Shown here piece by piece: positions 7,525 to 15,235 of a DNA stretch of 19,311 bases. This DNA is from Kosmotogaceae bacterium UBA1373 (GTDB lineage Bacteria; Thermotogota; Thermotogae; Petrotogales; Kosmotogaceae): positions 1,252 through 20,562 of the forward strand of contig DBRH01000058.1 in NCBI GenBank assembly GCA_002305955.1, in the 5' to 3' direction. The notes beneath the pieces are model-generated. The model was not told the DNA's origin. It worked only from the letters and a program-made list of their open reading frames with translations, and ran no database searches. The position numbers and the translations under genes were made by a program. Each line of letters opens with the position of its first letter. Within the stretch, counting starts at the first letter, position 1.

Positions 7525-7968
7525 ATGACGGGTCCAAACAAAAGCCGGCGGAAGATGCGCGAAATTGTCTTCAGCGCCATATACCAGTTCGACTTTACTG
7601 AAGATGCAGAGACTTCTTCTGCCTATCTTGAGAGGGAACTGAGCTTTTTTGCCATGGACATGGAGATGAAGCTCATAACCCGAAAGTATTTCGAAAATAT
7701 ACTTCGAAGAAGGGAGGAGATCGACGGGATAATAAGAAAACATCTGATGAACTGGACCTTCGACAGGCTCGCCTCGACCGACAGAAACGTATTGAGGCTC
7801 GGCACTTATGAAATCATCTATGAAAACGCGGTGCCGATTGAAGTGACGCTGAACGAAGCGATAGATATTGCAAAGAAGTACGGTTCGGAACAGGGAGGAA
7901 AGTTCGTCAACGGAGTTCTTGATAGGATTGCCAGGGAATGTGCACCTGTCGCAAAAAAAGACTTATAA
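7525..7968 (+). CDS. nusB: Transcription antitermination factor NusB
   Basis: NusB pairs with NusE (ribosomal protein S10) on boxA RNA to prevent early termination in rRNA operons. The 147-residue all-helical protein begins with the basic segment K-S-R-R-K-M-R-E (6-13), corresponding to the arginine-rich RNA-contacting helix, then I-Y-Q-F-D-F. The C-terminal part carries the conserved D-R-N-V-L-R-L-G-T-Y-E and P-I-E-V-T-L-N-E-A-I-D-I-A-K-K-Y-G blocks and ends with F-V-N-G-V-L-D. The start at 7525 lies 7 bases after the preceding stop, and its ribosome binding site (AGAGGT, 7508-7513) is inside the upstream gene. Its place between asp23 and the folate genes matches a gene order known in Bacillota. 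Confidence 0.95.
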   Translation: MTGPNKSRRKMREIVFSAIYQFDFTEDAETSSAYLERELSFFAMDMEMKLITRKYFENILRRREEIDGIIRKHLMNWTFDRLASTDRNVLRLGTYEIIYENAVPIEVTLNEAIDIAKKYGSEQGGKFVNGVLDRIARECAPVAKKDL

Positions 7969-7981
7969 TGGGAGGGTCAGT

Positions 7982-9652
7982 ATGTTAACCGATCTAGAAA
8001 TAGCTCAAAAAGCGGAACTCAAAGAAATCAGCGAAATAGCTTCCTCGTTGTCGATACCTGAAAAATACATAAGGCGGTATGGAAGAAACGTAGCCAAAAT
8101 ATCCCACCACTATCTTGAAGAGCTTAAAGATAGACCCGATGGAAAGCTCGTACTCGTTACTGCCATAAGTCCCACCAGCGCGGGCGAGGGAAAAACGACC
8201 ACCTCGGTAGGGTTGGCGATGGCGCTCAACAAGATAGGAAAAAAGACATTCGTCACTCTGAGAGAACCCTCTGTGGGCCCTGTGATGGGTATCAAAGGTG
8301 GTGCCGCAGGAGGAGGTTATTCGCAGGTCCTTCCAATGGAAGAGATAAACCTTCACTTCACCGGAGATTTCCACGCTATTTCTCAGGCCCACAATCTACT
8401 TTCAGCTGCAATCGACGCGCATATAAAATTCGACAACAAACTCGGCATCGATCCCACTATGGTTTTCTGGCCGAGGACGATGGACATGAACGACCGCGCC
8501 CTCAGAGAGATAATTGTCGGACTCGGCGGAAAGAGCAACGGCTACCCGAGAGAGGAGTCTTTCGTCATAACTCCGGCTTCCGAAGTGATGGCGATAATCT
8601 GCCTTTCCAAAGATATCGATGACCTCAAGGAGCGCCTGTCTAGAATAGTCGTGGCGAGATCGAAGGAAGGCGGTTTCATCACCGCAAAGGATCTTAAAGT
8701 TCACGGGGCCATGGCCGCTCTGTTGAAAGACGTGCTAGATCCCAACCTCGTCCAGACCCTCGAGGGGACTCCGGCCTTCGTTCATGGCGGCCCCTTCGCC
8801 AACATAGCCCACGGGACGAACACCATAATCGCCACCAGGACGGCTTTGAAACTCTCCGATTACGTCATAACAGAGGCCGGCTTCGGCGCCGATCTGGGAG
8901 CGGAGAAGTTCCTTGATTTCGTCTCGCCCATCGCGGGATTCAAACCGTCATCGGTCGTTCTCGTAGCCTCTATTCGCGCCATGAAACTAAACGGCGGCGC
9001 CTCGAAAAAAGAAGTGAACCAGGAGAATCTCGAAGCGTTGAGGGGCGGTTTTGAAAATCTCAAAGTCCACTACGAAAACCTGAGAAAGTACGGAATCCCC
9101 GTTCTGGTAGCGTTGAACGAATTCCCCAACGATACGGAAAAGGAAAGGGAACTCTTCGACTCCCTGTGCGCTGAGAACACAATTCCTTACGAAGTTTCCA
9201 GAGTGTGGGCAAAGGGCGGAGACGGTGGAATCGAGATGGCAGAAAAGCTTGTTCAGCTCGTTGAGGGCGGCGTCAACAATTACAAACCGCTCGTCGATCT
9301 AGACCTTCCCATCGAAGAGAAGATAAAGAAACTGGCCAAGGAGATATACAGGGCCGGAAAGGTTGAGTTTTTACCGGAGGCTCAGGCCAAGCTAAGGTTG
9401 TTCAAGAAGCAGGGACTTGACAGATTACCGGTTATCGTTGCCAAGACACAGTACTCCATAACCGATGACGAGAAGAAGCTGGGAGCTCCATCCGGTTATA
9501 CCTTCAACGTTAGAAACTTGAACCTCTCCGCGGGAGCGGGCTTCATAGTAGCCGTTTCGGGGAGCATAATGTTGATGCCGGGCCTTGGAGAGGAATTCTG
9601 CGCCCAGCAAATAGATGTTGATAAAAATGGCAAGATAAGCGGACTATTTTGA
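7982..9652 (+). CDS. fhs: Formate--tetrahydrofolate ligase
   Basis: The enzyme joins formate to tetrahydrofolate using ATP, making 10-formyl-tetrahydrofolate for purines and initiator tRNA formylation. The 556-residue protein has the expected length and shows the P-loop region with A-G-E-G-K-T-T (67-73), then R-E-P-S-V-G-P-V-M-G-I-K-G-G-A-A-G-G-G, D-F-H-A-I and E-A-G-F-G-A-D-L-G-A-E-K-F. The ATG at 7982 follows GGGAGGG (7970-7976); the frame stays open upstream to 7868, but that would overlap nusB and add 38 residues unlike the family. folD starts 10 bases after its stop, so the pair supplies and interconverts the oxidised one-carbon folates. It is cytosolic. Confidence 0.97.
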   Translation: MLTDLEIAQKAELKEISEIASSLSIPEKYIRRYGRNVAKISHHYLEELKDRPDGKLVLVTAISPTSAGEGKTTTSVGLAMALNKIGKKTFVTLREPSVGPVMGIKGGAAGGGYSQVLPMEEINLHFTGDFHAISQAHNLLSAAIDAHIKFDNKLGIDPTMVFWPRTMDMNDRALREIIVGLGGKSNGYPREESFVITPASEVMAIICLSKDIDDLKERLSRIVVARSKEGGFITAKDLKVHGAMAALLKDVLDPNLVQTLEGTPAFVHGGPFANIAHGTNTIIATRTALKLSDYVITEAGFGADLGAEKFLDFVSPIAGFKPSSVVLVASIRAMKLNGGASKKEVNQENLEALRGGFENLKVHYENLRKYGIPVLVALNEFPNDTEKERELFDSLCAENTIPYEVSRVWAKGGDGGIEMAEKLVQLVEGGVNNYKPLVDLDLPIEEKIKKLAKEIYRAGKVEFLPEAQAKLRLFKKQGLDRLPVIVAKTQYSITDDEKKLGAPSGYTFNVRNLNLSAGAGFIVAVSGSIMLMPGLGEEFCAQQIDVDKNGKISGLF

Positions 9653-9662
9653 GGTGGTTTCC

Positions 9663-10487
9663 ATGATACTTGACGGAAAGAGTGTCGCAGAGAAGATATA
9701 CTCCGAAATAAGGGGAAAGATCGAAGGCCTGGATTCCCTGCCTTCGCTGGTTCTCCTCTGTGATGAGCCCGATAGTTCGAACAAGACCTACATGAAATCC
9801 ATAGTGAAACAGGGTGAAAAGCTTGGAATCAATGTAGTGATTGAGAATACCGGAGAGGATCCCATCGCCCAGGTACACAGGATGAACTCCGATCCCTCCA
9901 TAGCCGGCGTCATGGTAATGCATCCACTCAAAAACGCCGACGAAAAATCCGTGCTTGCCGCCCTCGATCCTCTGAAGGATCTCGAGGGGCGTACCGTCTC
10001 TAATCTCGGGGGAATTGTCAACGACGAAGAATTTTTCGCTCCTCCGACCGCTGAAGCGGTCATGGAGATGCTTTTTCAGTACGAAATCAATCCTAAAGGA
10101 CGCGATGTCACGATAGTGGGACGCTCGAACACGGTGGGCAAACCTCTTGCTTTGCTTTTGCTGAAGAAGGGCGTCGACGCGACTGTGACGGTCTGTCACT
10201 CCAGGAGTAGAGATATAACCGAGAAGACGTTCAACGCCGACATTGTCGTGAGCGCCGTTGGAATAGCGAAGTTTCTCAAGAGAGAAATGGTGAGGCCCGG
10301 TTCTGTAGTGATAGATGTCGGAATCAATTTCCTGGATGGGAAACTGGTCGGTGACGTAGATTTCGACGAAGTCAGCCAGATCGCAGCCGCCATAACCCCC
10401 GTGCCGGGTGGTGTGGGAAGTGTAACCACGGCTTTGTTCTTTAAGCATTATTTGAAATCGCTTGAACGGATGGGGAGAATTGCCTGA
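9663..10487 (+). CDS. folD: Bifunctional methylene-tetrahydrofolate dehydrogenase / cyclohydrolase FolD, divergent active site
   Basis: FolD converts methylene-tetrahydrofolate through methenyl- to 10-formyl-tetrahydrofolate with NAD(P), the same product made by the neighbouring fhs enzyme. The 274-residue protein has the nucleotide-binding G-R-S-N-T-V-G-K-P (153-161), V-C-H-S-R-S and P-V-P-G-G-V-G (246-252). The catalytic Tyr43 and Lys49 (Tyr50 and Lys56 in Escherichia coli) are kept. Other active-site segments differ: the usual Q-L-P-L-P is M-H-P-L-K (86-90), the D-G of D-V-D-G is E-G (109-110), Lys54 is Ile47 and P-C-T-P is P-P-T-A (127-130). ATG 9663 sits five bases after GAGGTGG; GTG 9654 lies inside that site. 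The stop overlaps the dxs start as TGATG. Confidence 0.9.
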   Translation: MILDGKSVAEKIYSEIRGKIEGLDSLPSLVLLCDEPDSSNKTYMKSIVKQGEKLGINVVIENTGEDPIAQVHRMNSDPSIAGVMVMHPLKNADEKSVLAALDPLKDLEGRTVSNLGGIVNDEEFFAPPTAEAVMEMLFQYEINPKGRDVTIVGRSNTVGKPLALLLLKKGVDATVTVCHSRSRDITEKTFNADIVVSAVGIAKFLKREMVRPGSVVIDVGINFLDGKLVGDVDFDEVSQIAAAITPVPGGVGSVTTALFFKHYLKSLERMGRIA

Positions 10488-12364
10488 TGAATGAAAGCCC
10501 TCTTTTCAGGAGACTGAAGGATTATACATATCCGCAGCTTGCCATGCTAGCCGAAGAGATAAGAGAGACAATAACATCGGTTGTGGCAACAAACACCGGC
10601 CATCTCGCCTCAAATCTCGGGACGGTGGAGCTCACGCTGGCACTTTACAGGGTCTTCGATCCAGATAGAGACATAATAATCTGGGATACGGGACACCAGG
10701 CCTACACTCACAAGTTACTCACCGGGCGGTACGGTTCCTTCAGGTCTCTCAGAAAAAAGGGTGGTTTGAGCGGCTTTTTAAAAGTATCGGAAAGTCCTTA
10801 CGATCGTTTTGGCGCCGGTCACGTGGGAACGGCACTCCCCGCGGCACTCGGTATGGAGAAGTCCGACGAGCTTTTCAAAATCTCCAGAAATATAATCGTA
10901 GTGGCCGGTGACGGCGCCATTACTTCCGGAATGGCTCTGGAAGCGTTGAACCAGATGAAGGATCTCGGCTCCAAAATCAAAGTCATAATGAACGATAATG
11001 GCATGAGCATAGGAAAGAATGTAGGCAGTCTTTCATCGGCGATGGCCGAGATGAGACTCAACCCCTTCTACAGAGAGATCAAGGGAGATCTGAAAAACAC
11101 CCTTGAAACGATGAAACTCGGCGGCCTGGAGCAATTACTTTCAAAGATAAAGAGCGGTCTCAAGGCCACTATTCTCGGCGGAAACGTTTTCGAAGATATG
11201 GGACTGAACTACATCGGACCGGTCGGAGGACACGATATTCAGGAAATGGAAACGCTTTTCAACGCGGTAAAGGAGATCGACGAACCCTTCTTCGTGCACG
11301 TAGTTACGAAAAAGGGAAAGGGACTCGAGTATGCCGAAAAGAATCCGGCACGTTTTCACAGCGTTGGAAAGATAGACCCCGAGAGCGGTGAAAAGACCTT
11401 CGACTCGGTGGAGGTATCGTACAGCGACGTTTTCGGCAGAACGCTCACAGAGCTGGCTTCTCTGGACCCTTCGATCGTAGCCATTACGGCTGCCATGCCC
11501 GACGGAACGGGACTATCTGGTTTCATGGAGAAGTTCCCCGCGCGTTTTTACGATCTGGGGATAACCGAACAGTTATGCACGACCTTCGCGGCTGGAATGG
11601 CGGTCTCGCACAGCAAACCTGTCTTCGCGGTATATTCTACCTTTCTTCAGAGAGCCTTCGACCAGCTTGCGCACGATGTGGCTCTTCAGGATCTGCCTGT
11701 GCTTTTCGCGGTCGATCGGGCCGGGATAGTTGGTCAGGACGGTCCGACCCACAACGGTATTTTCGATATAGCTTTTCTCTCCATGCTTCCGAACATGAGG
11801 GTTCTTTCGCCTTCGAGTGTGCAGGAACTCTCGAACATGCTGTACACGCTTCTGCTGAAGGGTATGGAACATCCCACCGCCATAAGATATCCCAGAGAGG
11901 CCGAGGTAATCTCTCTGGATGAAGTTCTCTCATCCATGAAAGAGATAGCTCTCTGGAAATGGGAAGAGATCATGCACGGCGAGGAAGGGGCGATACTGGC
12001 TACCGGCTCGATGGTGTCGCGTAGTTATGAAGTCGCTTTGAAATACGGTTACGCGCTTTACAACTGTCGCTCGATCAAACCGCTGGACGAAAGTATGCTC
12101 GAATATGTGTTCGGCAAGTACGATACGATCGTCTGCGTTGAAGAGGGAATCAAGAGAGGTGGTTTTGGCTCCGGTATAGCACTTAAGGCCATCGAACACG
12201 GCTACGCCGGTAAAATCGATCTTGTGGCCATCGACGATTGCTTCTCGCCCCACGGAACACGGGACGAGATTTTATCTGAACTGGGGCTCGACACCAGGGG
12301 AATAGAGAAAACTATCTCTAGACTGAGAGGTGAAAAAAATGCAAGTGACTACGGAATTCGGTAA
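10487..12364 (+). CDS. dxs: 1-deoxy-D-xylulose-5-phosphate synthase
   Basis: DXS condenses pyruvate and glyceraldehyde 3-phosphate with thiamine diphosphate, the first step of the MEP route to isoprenoids and a source of thiamine and pyridoxal precursors. The 625-residue protein has H-L-A-S-N-L-G-T-V-E-L at 39-49, the thiamine diphosphate motif G-D-G (141-143) to N-D-N (169-171), the catalytic Glu361 in G-I-T-E-Q, and the D-R-A-G-I-V-G-Q-D-G-P-T-H-N-G block. The usual G-H-S-S-T is G-H-V-G-T (111-115). The ATG overlaps the folD stop by one base, with GGGGAG at 10472-10477 as ribosome binding site. Its last 26 bases overlap the next gene, so the C-terminal eight or so residues are encoded in shared DNA. 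Confidence 0.96.
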   Translation: MNESPLFRRLKDYTYPQLAMLAEEIRETITSVVATNTGHLASNLGTVELTLALYRVFDPDRDIIIWDTGHQAYTHKLLTGRYGSFRSLRKKGGLSGFLKVSESPYDRFGAGHVGTALPAALGMEKSDELFKISRNIIVVAGDGAITSGMALEALNQMKDLGSKIKVIMNDNGMSIGKNVGSLSSAMAEMRLNPFYREIKGDLKNTLETMKLGGLEQLLSKIKSGLKATILGGNVFEDMGLNYIGPVGGHDIQEMETLFNAVKEIDEPFFVHVVTKKGKGLEYAEKNPARFHSVGKIDPESGEKTFDSVEVSYSDVFGRTLTELASLDPSIVAITAAMPDGTGLSGFMEKFPARFYDLGITEQLCTTFAAGMAVSHSKPVFAVYSTFLQRAFDQLAHDVALQDLPVLFAVDRAGIVGQDGPTHNGIFDIAFLSMLPNMRVLSPSSVQELSNMLYTLLLKGMEHPTAIRYPREAEVISLDEVLSSMKEIALWKWEEIMHGEEGAILATGSMVSRSYEVALKYGYALYNCRSIKPLDESMLEYVFGKYDTIVCVEEGIKRGGFGSGIALKAIEHGYAGKIDLVAIDDCFSPHGTRDEILSELGLDTRGIEKTISRLRGEKNASDYGIR

Positions 12365-12686
12365 AATCGATATTTCTCTTCAGGCCATCTGTTCTATAGT
12401 CAAGAAAGTAGTTTCCGAATCTTACGGTCCCGTGAATGTTGGAACACCCCAGACGGGCTTTCTGGCCAAATTATTCGGAACCGCCGAAGATACCAGAAAG
12501 GGAATAAAAGTAACCGAAGAGATCGACGGCACTCTGGAAATCGATGTGGATCTGATCCTCGAATACGGCGTGAGGATTCCTACGGTTGTGGAAAACATAC
12601 AGGAGAACGTCTTCCACAAACTGAAGGAACTCACGGAAGCCACGAATATCAAAGTGAATATACATGTTGTTGGCTTACAGGATTGA
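12339..12686 (+). CDS. Second Asp23/Gls24-family protein (YloU-like)
   Basis: The 115-residue protein starts with F-G-K-I-D-I-S and ends with the family pattern of a Y-G-V-R-I-P turn followed by a helix and a V-N-I-H-V-V strand. Between them lies a 20-residue insert around G-F-L-A-K-L-F-G-T. It has no charged tail, unlike the first paralogue at 7044. It sits directly before a fakA/yloV-like kinase gene, as yloU does in Bacillota, so a shared role is likely though unknown. The ATG at 12339 is 8 bases after GAGAGG (12325-12330); a GTG at 12330 falls inside that site and is rejected. The first 26 bases overlap the end of dxs. Confidence 0.82.
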   Translation: MQVTTEFGKIDISLQAICSIVKKVVSESYGPVNVGTPQTGFLAKLFGTAEDTRKGIKVTEEIDGTLEIDVDLILEYGVRIPTVVENIQENVFHKLKELTEATNIKVNIHVVGLQD

Positions 12687-12701
12687 CGGGAGGCTTTAGC
12701 G

Positions 12702-14366
12702 ATGAAACGTATCAACGGCAAGTTCTTTGTCGCCGCCTTCCGGAAAGCCGCTGAACGTCTTCTGGCCAACAAGGATGAAATAAACGCTTTGAACGTCTTT
12801 CCCGTTCCTGACGGCGATACGGGTTCGAACATGTCCGCGGCCATGATAGAGGCATGTGAGTATCTGGACAGGTTGAAGAAGGACGATCTGGTCAGCGTCC
12901 TCGAGTCCGTCAAGACCGGAATGTTGATGGGTGCCAGGGGTAACTCCGGTGTCATTCTATCTCAAATATTCAGAGGTTTTGCAGAAGGGATAGGAAACAG
13001 AAAATTCGTCAGTACGAAGGCCTTCACCGAAGGTCTTATAAAGGCGAAGGAAATTGCCTACAGGTCCGTCATGAAACCTGTAGAAGGGACCATGTTGACC
13101 GTCATGAAAGTCGTGGCCGAAACCGCCAATGAGCATTATACGGAGCTGGAGGATTTCGAAGAGTACTTCGACGAAATGGTGAAGACGGCCTTCGACACGG
13201 TTGAAAAGACACCCAGTCTCCTGTCTAAACTCAAAGAGGCCGGCGTGGTCGATTCCGGTGCCAAGGGTCTTGCCTACATCTTCGAGGGTTTTCAGCTGGC
13301 GATAAAGGGAGAGCTCGAAGTTGATAACCTGATACAACAGATGCCTCAGGCGATAGGCTCTTCGACAGAGCGAATAGTGGAAATAGTAAGAGAGGAATTG
13401 AAATACACCTATTGCACCGAACTGATCGTCAACCTTCACGACAGCGAGAATCCCGAAGAAACCTACGATGGGTTGAAGGCCTTCCTTGAAGAGATGGGAG
13501 ATTCGATCGTCATGGTCAATCAGGACGAGTTCATAAAGGTCCACGTGCACACCGATCATCCGGGAGACATTATCGAAAAGTTTTTACACGTGGGTTTTCT
13601 CCAAAAGGTGAAGATAGACAACATGAAGGTTCAACACGAACACGTTGTGGATATTCAAACGAAGGCATCGGAACCCTTCGGAAAGGGTAAGAAACACGGT
13701 ATAGTCGTCATCTCCCCGGGCGACGGCCTGGCCGATGTTCTCAAGAGCCTGGGCGTAGATTACACCGTCAGGGGCGGCCAGACCATGAATCCAAGCCTCA
13801 AGGATCTGTACGAGGCGATAAGCCGTATGGAACCGGACAAGGTCGTTGTCCTGCCCAACAACCCCAACATCATACTCACCGCCAAAGAGGCGGCCAACGC
13901 CGTTCATGACGAGAATCCCAATAAGGAAGTGTATATTATTCCGACCCGAACGGTGCAGGAAGGTATCTCGGCCATGACGGTGTACAACGACGATTCCGAT
14001 ACGCAGGAACTGATAGAGGAGATGACACAGGCGGCCGACGCGGTTACACCCATCTCTATAACCTACGCCGTTCGCGACTCGAGTATGAAAGGAAAGAAAA
14101 TAAAGAAAGGCGAGTACATCGCCATTGGAAAGGACGGGCTTCTCGGCTCTGGCAAAAAGCTGGACAAACTCGTACAGGACTCGATAAAAGCGGTTATTGG
14201 AAAGGAAAGCAACAGGGAAGTCGTTACGGTGTTCTACGGGTCCGACGTTTCCGAAGAAACGGCGGCAAAACTGGCCGAGACACTCTCTTCGAATTTTTCC
14301 GATCTCGAATTCGAGATCCACAGCGGGGGACAACCGTATTACTATTACCTGATTTCCATTGAATAG
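12702..14366 (+). CDS. fakA: DAK2/DegV-domain protein, fatty acid kinase FakA-like (YloV)
   Basis: FakA phosphorylates fatty acids held by a FakB (DegV) partner so that they can enter membrane phospholipids. The 554-residue length matches YloV/FakA. The N-terminal DhaL-type kinase domain has V-F-P-V-P-D-G-D-T-G-S-N-M (32-44) with metal-binding Asp37 and Asp39, then G-A-R-G-N-S-G-V-I-L-S-Q near 77-88 and D-S-G-A-K-G-L near 183-189. The middle part includes H-V-H-T-D-H-P-G-D, and the C-terminal half holds the DegV-like domain with V-V-L-P-N-N-P-N-I-I. CGGGAGG at 12687-12693 supports the ATG. No fakB gene is in the window, so the fatty acid role is inferred from family; dihydroxyacetone kinase is less likely given the fused layout. 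Confidence 0.88.
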   Translation: MKRINGKFFVAAFRKAAERLLANKDEINALNVFPVPDGDTGSNMSAAMIEACEYLDRLKKDDLVSVLESVKTGMLMGARGNSGVILSQIFRGFAEGIGNRKFVSTKAFTEGLIKAKEIAYRSVMKPVEGTMLTVMKVVAETANEHYTELEDFEEYFDEMVKTAFDTVEKTPSLLSKLKEAGVVDSGAKGLAYIFEGFQLAIKGELEVDNLIQQMPQAIGSSTERIVEIVREELKYTYCTELIVNLHDSENPEETYDGLKAFLEEMGDSIVMVNQDEFIKVHVHTDHPGDIIEKFLHVGFLQKVKIDNMKVQHEHVVDIQTKASEPFGKGKKHGIVVISPGDGLADVLKSLGVDYTVRGGQTMNPSLKDLYEAISRMEPDKVVVLPNNPNIILTAKEAANAVHDENPNKEVYIIPTRTVQEGISAMTVYNDDSDTQELIEEMTQAADAVTPISITYAVRDSSMKGKKIKKGEYIAIGKDGLLGSGKKLDKLVQDSIKAVIGKESNREVVTVFYGSDVSEETAAKLAETLSSNFSDLEFEIHSGGQPYYYYLISIE

Positions 14367-14380
14367 TTCAGGAGGAGAAG

Positions 14381-15235
14381 ATGTACCTACAGAACGTAAT
14401 AGCTAACCTCAACAACTACTGGTCATCCATGGGATGCATCATAGACCAGCCTTACGACGTTGAGATGGGTGCAGGGACCTTTCATCCCTCCACCTTTTTG
14501 AGATCTCTGGGCAAGAAGCCGTGGAAAGTGGCCTTCATTCAGCCAAGCAGACGACCGACCGATGGCCGTTACGGTGAAAACCCCATGAGAGTTCAGCGCT
14601 ACTTCCAGTACCAGGTGATAATCAAGCCGAATCCCGAGAATTCGCAAGAGCTGTACCTCGGATCGCTGGAAGCGCTTGGGATAAACCCTGTCGAGCACGA
14701 TATACGTTTCGTGGAAGACAACTGGGAGTCCCCCACACTGGGTGCCTGGGGAGTCGGCTGGGAGGTCTGGCTCGATGGAATGGAAGTTACCCAGTTCACC
14801 TACTTCCAGCAGGTCGGGGGTATCGACGTAGATCTGGTCTCCCTGGAAATAACTTACGGGCTCGAAAGGATCACCATGTATCTGCAAAAGAAAGAGAACA
14901 TATTCGATATAGATTGGAACGGAGAGTTCAAATACGGCGATGTCTTTCTGGAGAACGAGAAAGAGTTTTCCGCCTACAACTTCGATGTGGCCGATACCGC
15001 AAAACTCTTCGAGTTCTACAGGATGTACCGCGACGAGTTCGACCTCTGTATGAAGAATGGGCTTATCAGGCCCTCTTATGACTATATGATCAAATGTTCC
15101 CACGCTTTCAACCTTCTAGATGCGAGAAACGCCATAAGCGTCTCTCAGAGGCAGAGTTACATCAAGTCTATAAGGGAAATGGCCCGATCGGTGGCACAGG
15201 CTTACGTTGACAGGGAGGGTGAAAGCGATGCATAA
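14381..15235 (+). CDS. glyQ: Glycyl-tRNA synthetase alpha subunit
   Basis: This is the catalytic subunit of the bacterial alpha2-beta2 glycyl-tRNA synthetase, which loads glycine onto tRNA-Gly. The 284-residue protein has the class II features of the family: G-C-I-I-D-Q-P-Y-D-V-E-M-G-A-G-T-F-H-P near the N-terminus, Q-P-S-R-R-P-T-D-G-R-Y-G-E-N-P-M-R (motif 2 region) and W-E-V-W-L-D-G-M-E-V-T-Q-F-T-Y-F-Q-Q. GGAGGAG at 14371-14377 lies just before the ATG. It overlaps glyS by 8 bases, the usual arrangement for making both subunits in step. Confidence 0.97.
   Translation: MYLQNVIANLNNYWSSMGCIIDQPYDVEMGAGTFHPSTFLRSLGKKPWKVAFIQPSRRPTDGRYGENPMRVQRYFQYQVIIKPNPENSQELYLGSLEALGINPVEHDIRFVEDNWESPTLGAWGVGWEVWLDGMEVTQFTYFQQVGGIDVDLVSLEITYGLERITMYLQKKENIFDIDWNGEFKYGDVFLENEKEFSAYNFDVADTAKLFEFYRMYRDEFDLCMKNGLIRPSYDYMIKCSHAFNLLDARNAISVSQRQSYIKSIREMARSVAQAYVDREGESDA

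Noticed and set aside
7964..7969. A perfect TATAAT at the end of nusB, a possible promoter for fhs
   Set aside because: There is no TGn extension and only a poor -35 match. Transcription would start at about 7976, removing the fhs ribosome binding site. It is more likely chance at the nusB stop codon.
7868..7981. An upstream in-frame extension of fhs
   Set aside because: It lies within nusB in another frame, the added residues do not resemble the family, and the ATG at 7982 has its own strong ribosome binding site.
9543..10448. A 301-codon open frame on the minus strand over fhs and folD
   Set aside because: It is fully antisense to two conserved enzymes, is histidine- and tyrosine-rich as expected of a mirrored frame, and shows no family motif.
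13584..14333. A 249-codon open frame on the minus strand within the fakA-like gene
   Set aside because: It is a shadow of a conserved protein-coding frame with no motif of its own; the neighbouring antisense frame at 12957-13559 was rejected for the same reason.
15207..15212. A perfect TTGACA upstream of glyS, a possible -35 box
   Set aside because: No good -10 lies 16-18 bases downstream, and the position would put the transcript start inside the glyS coding sequence.
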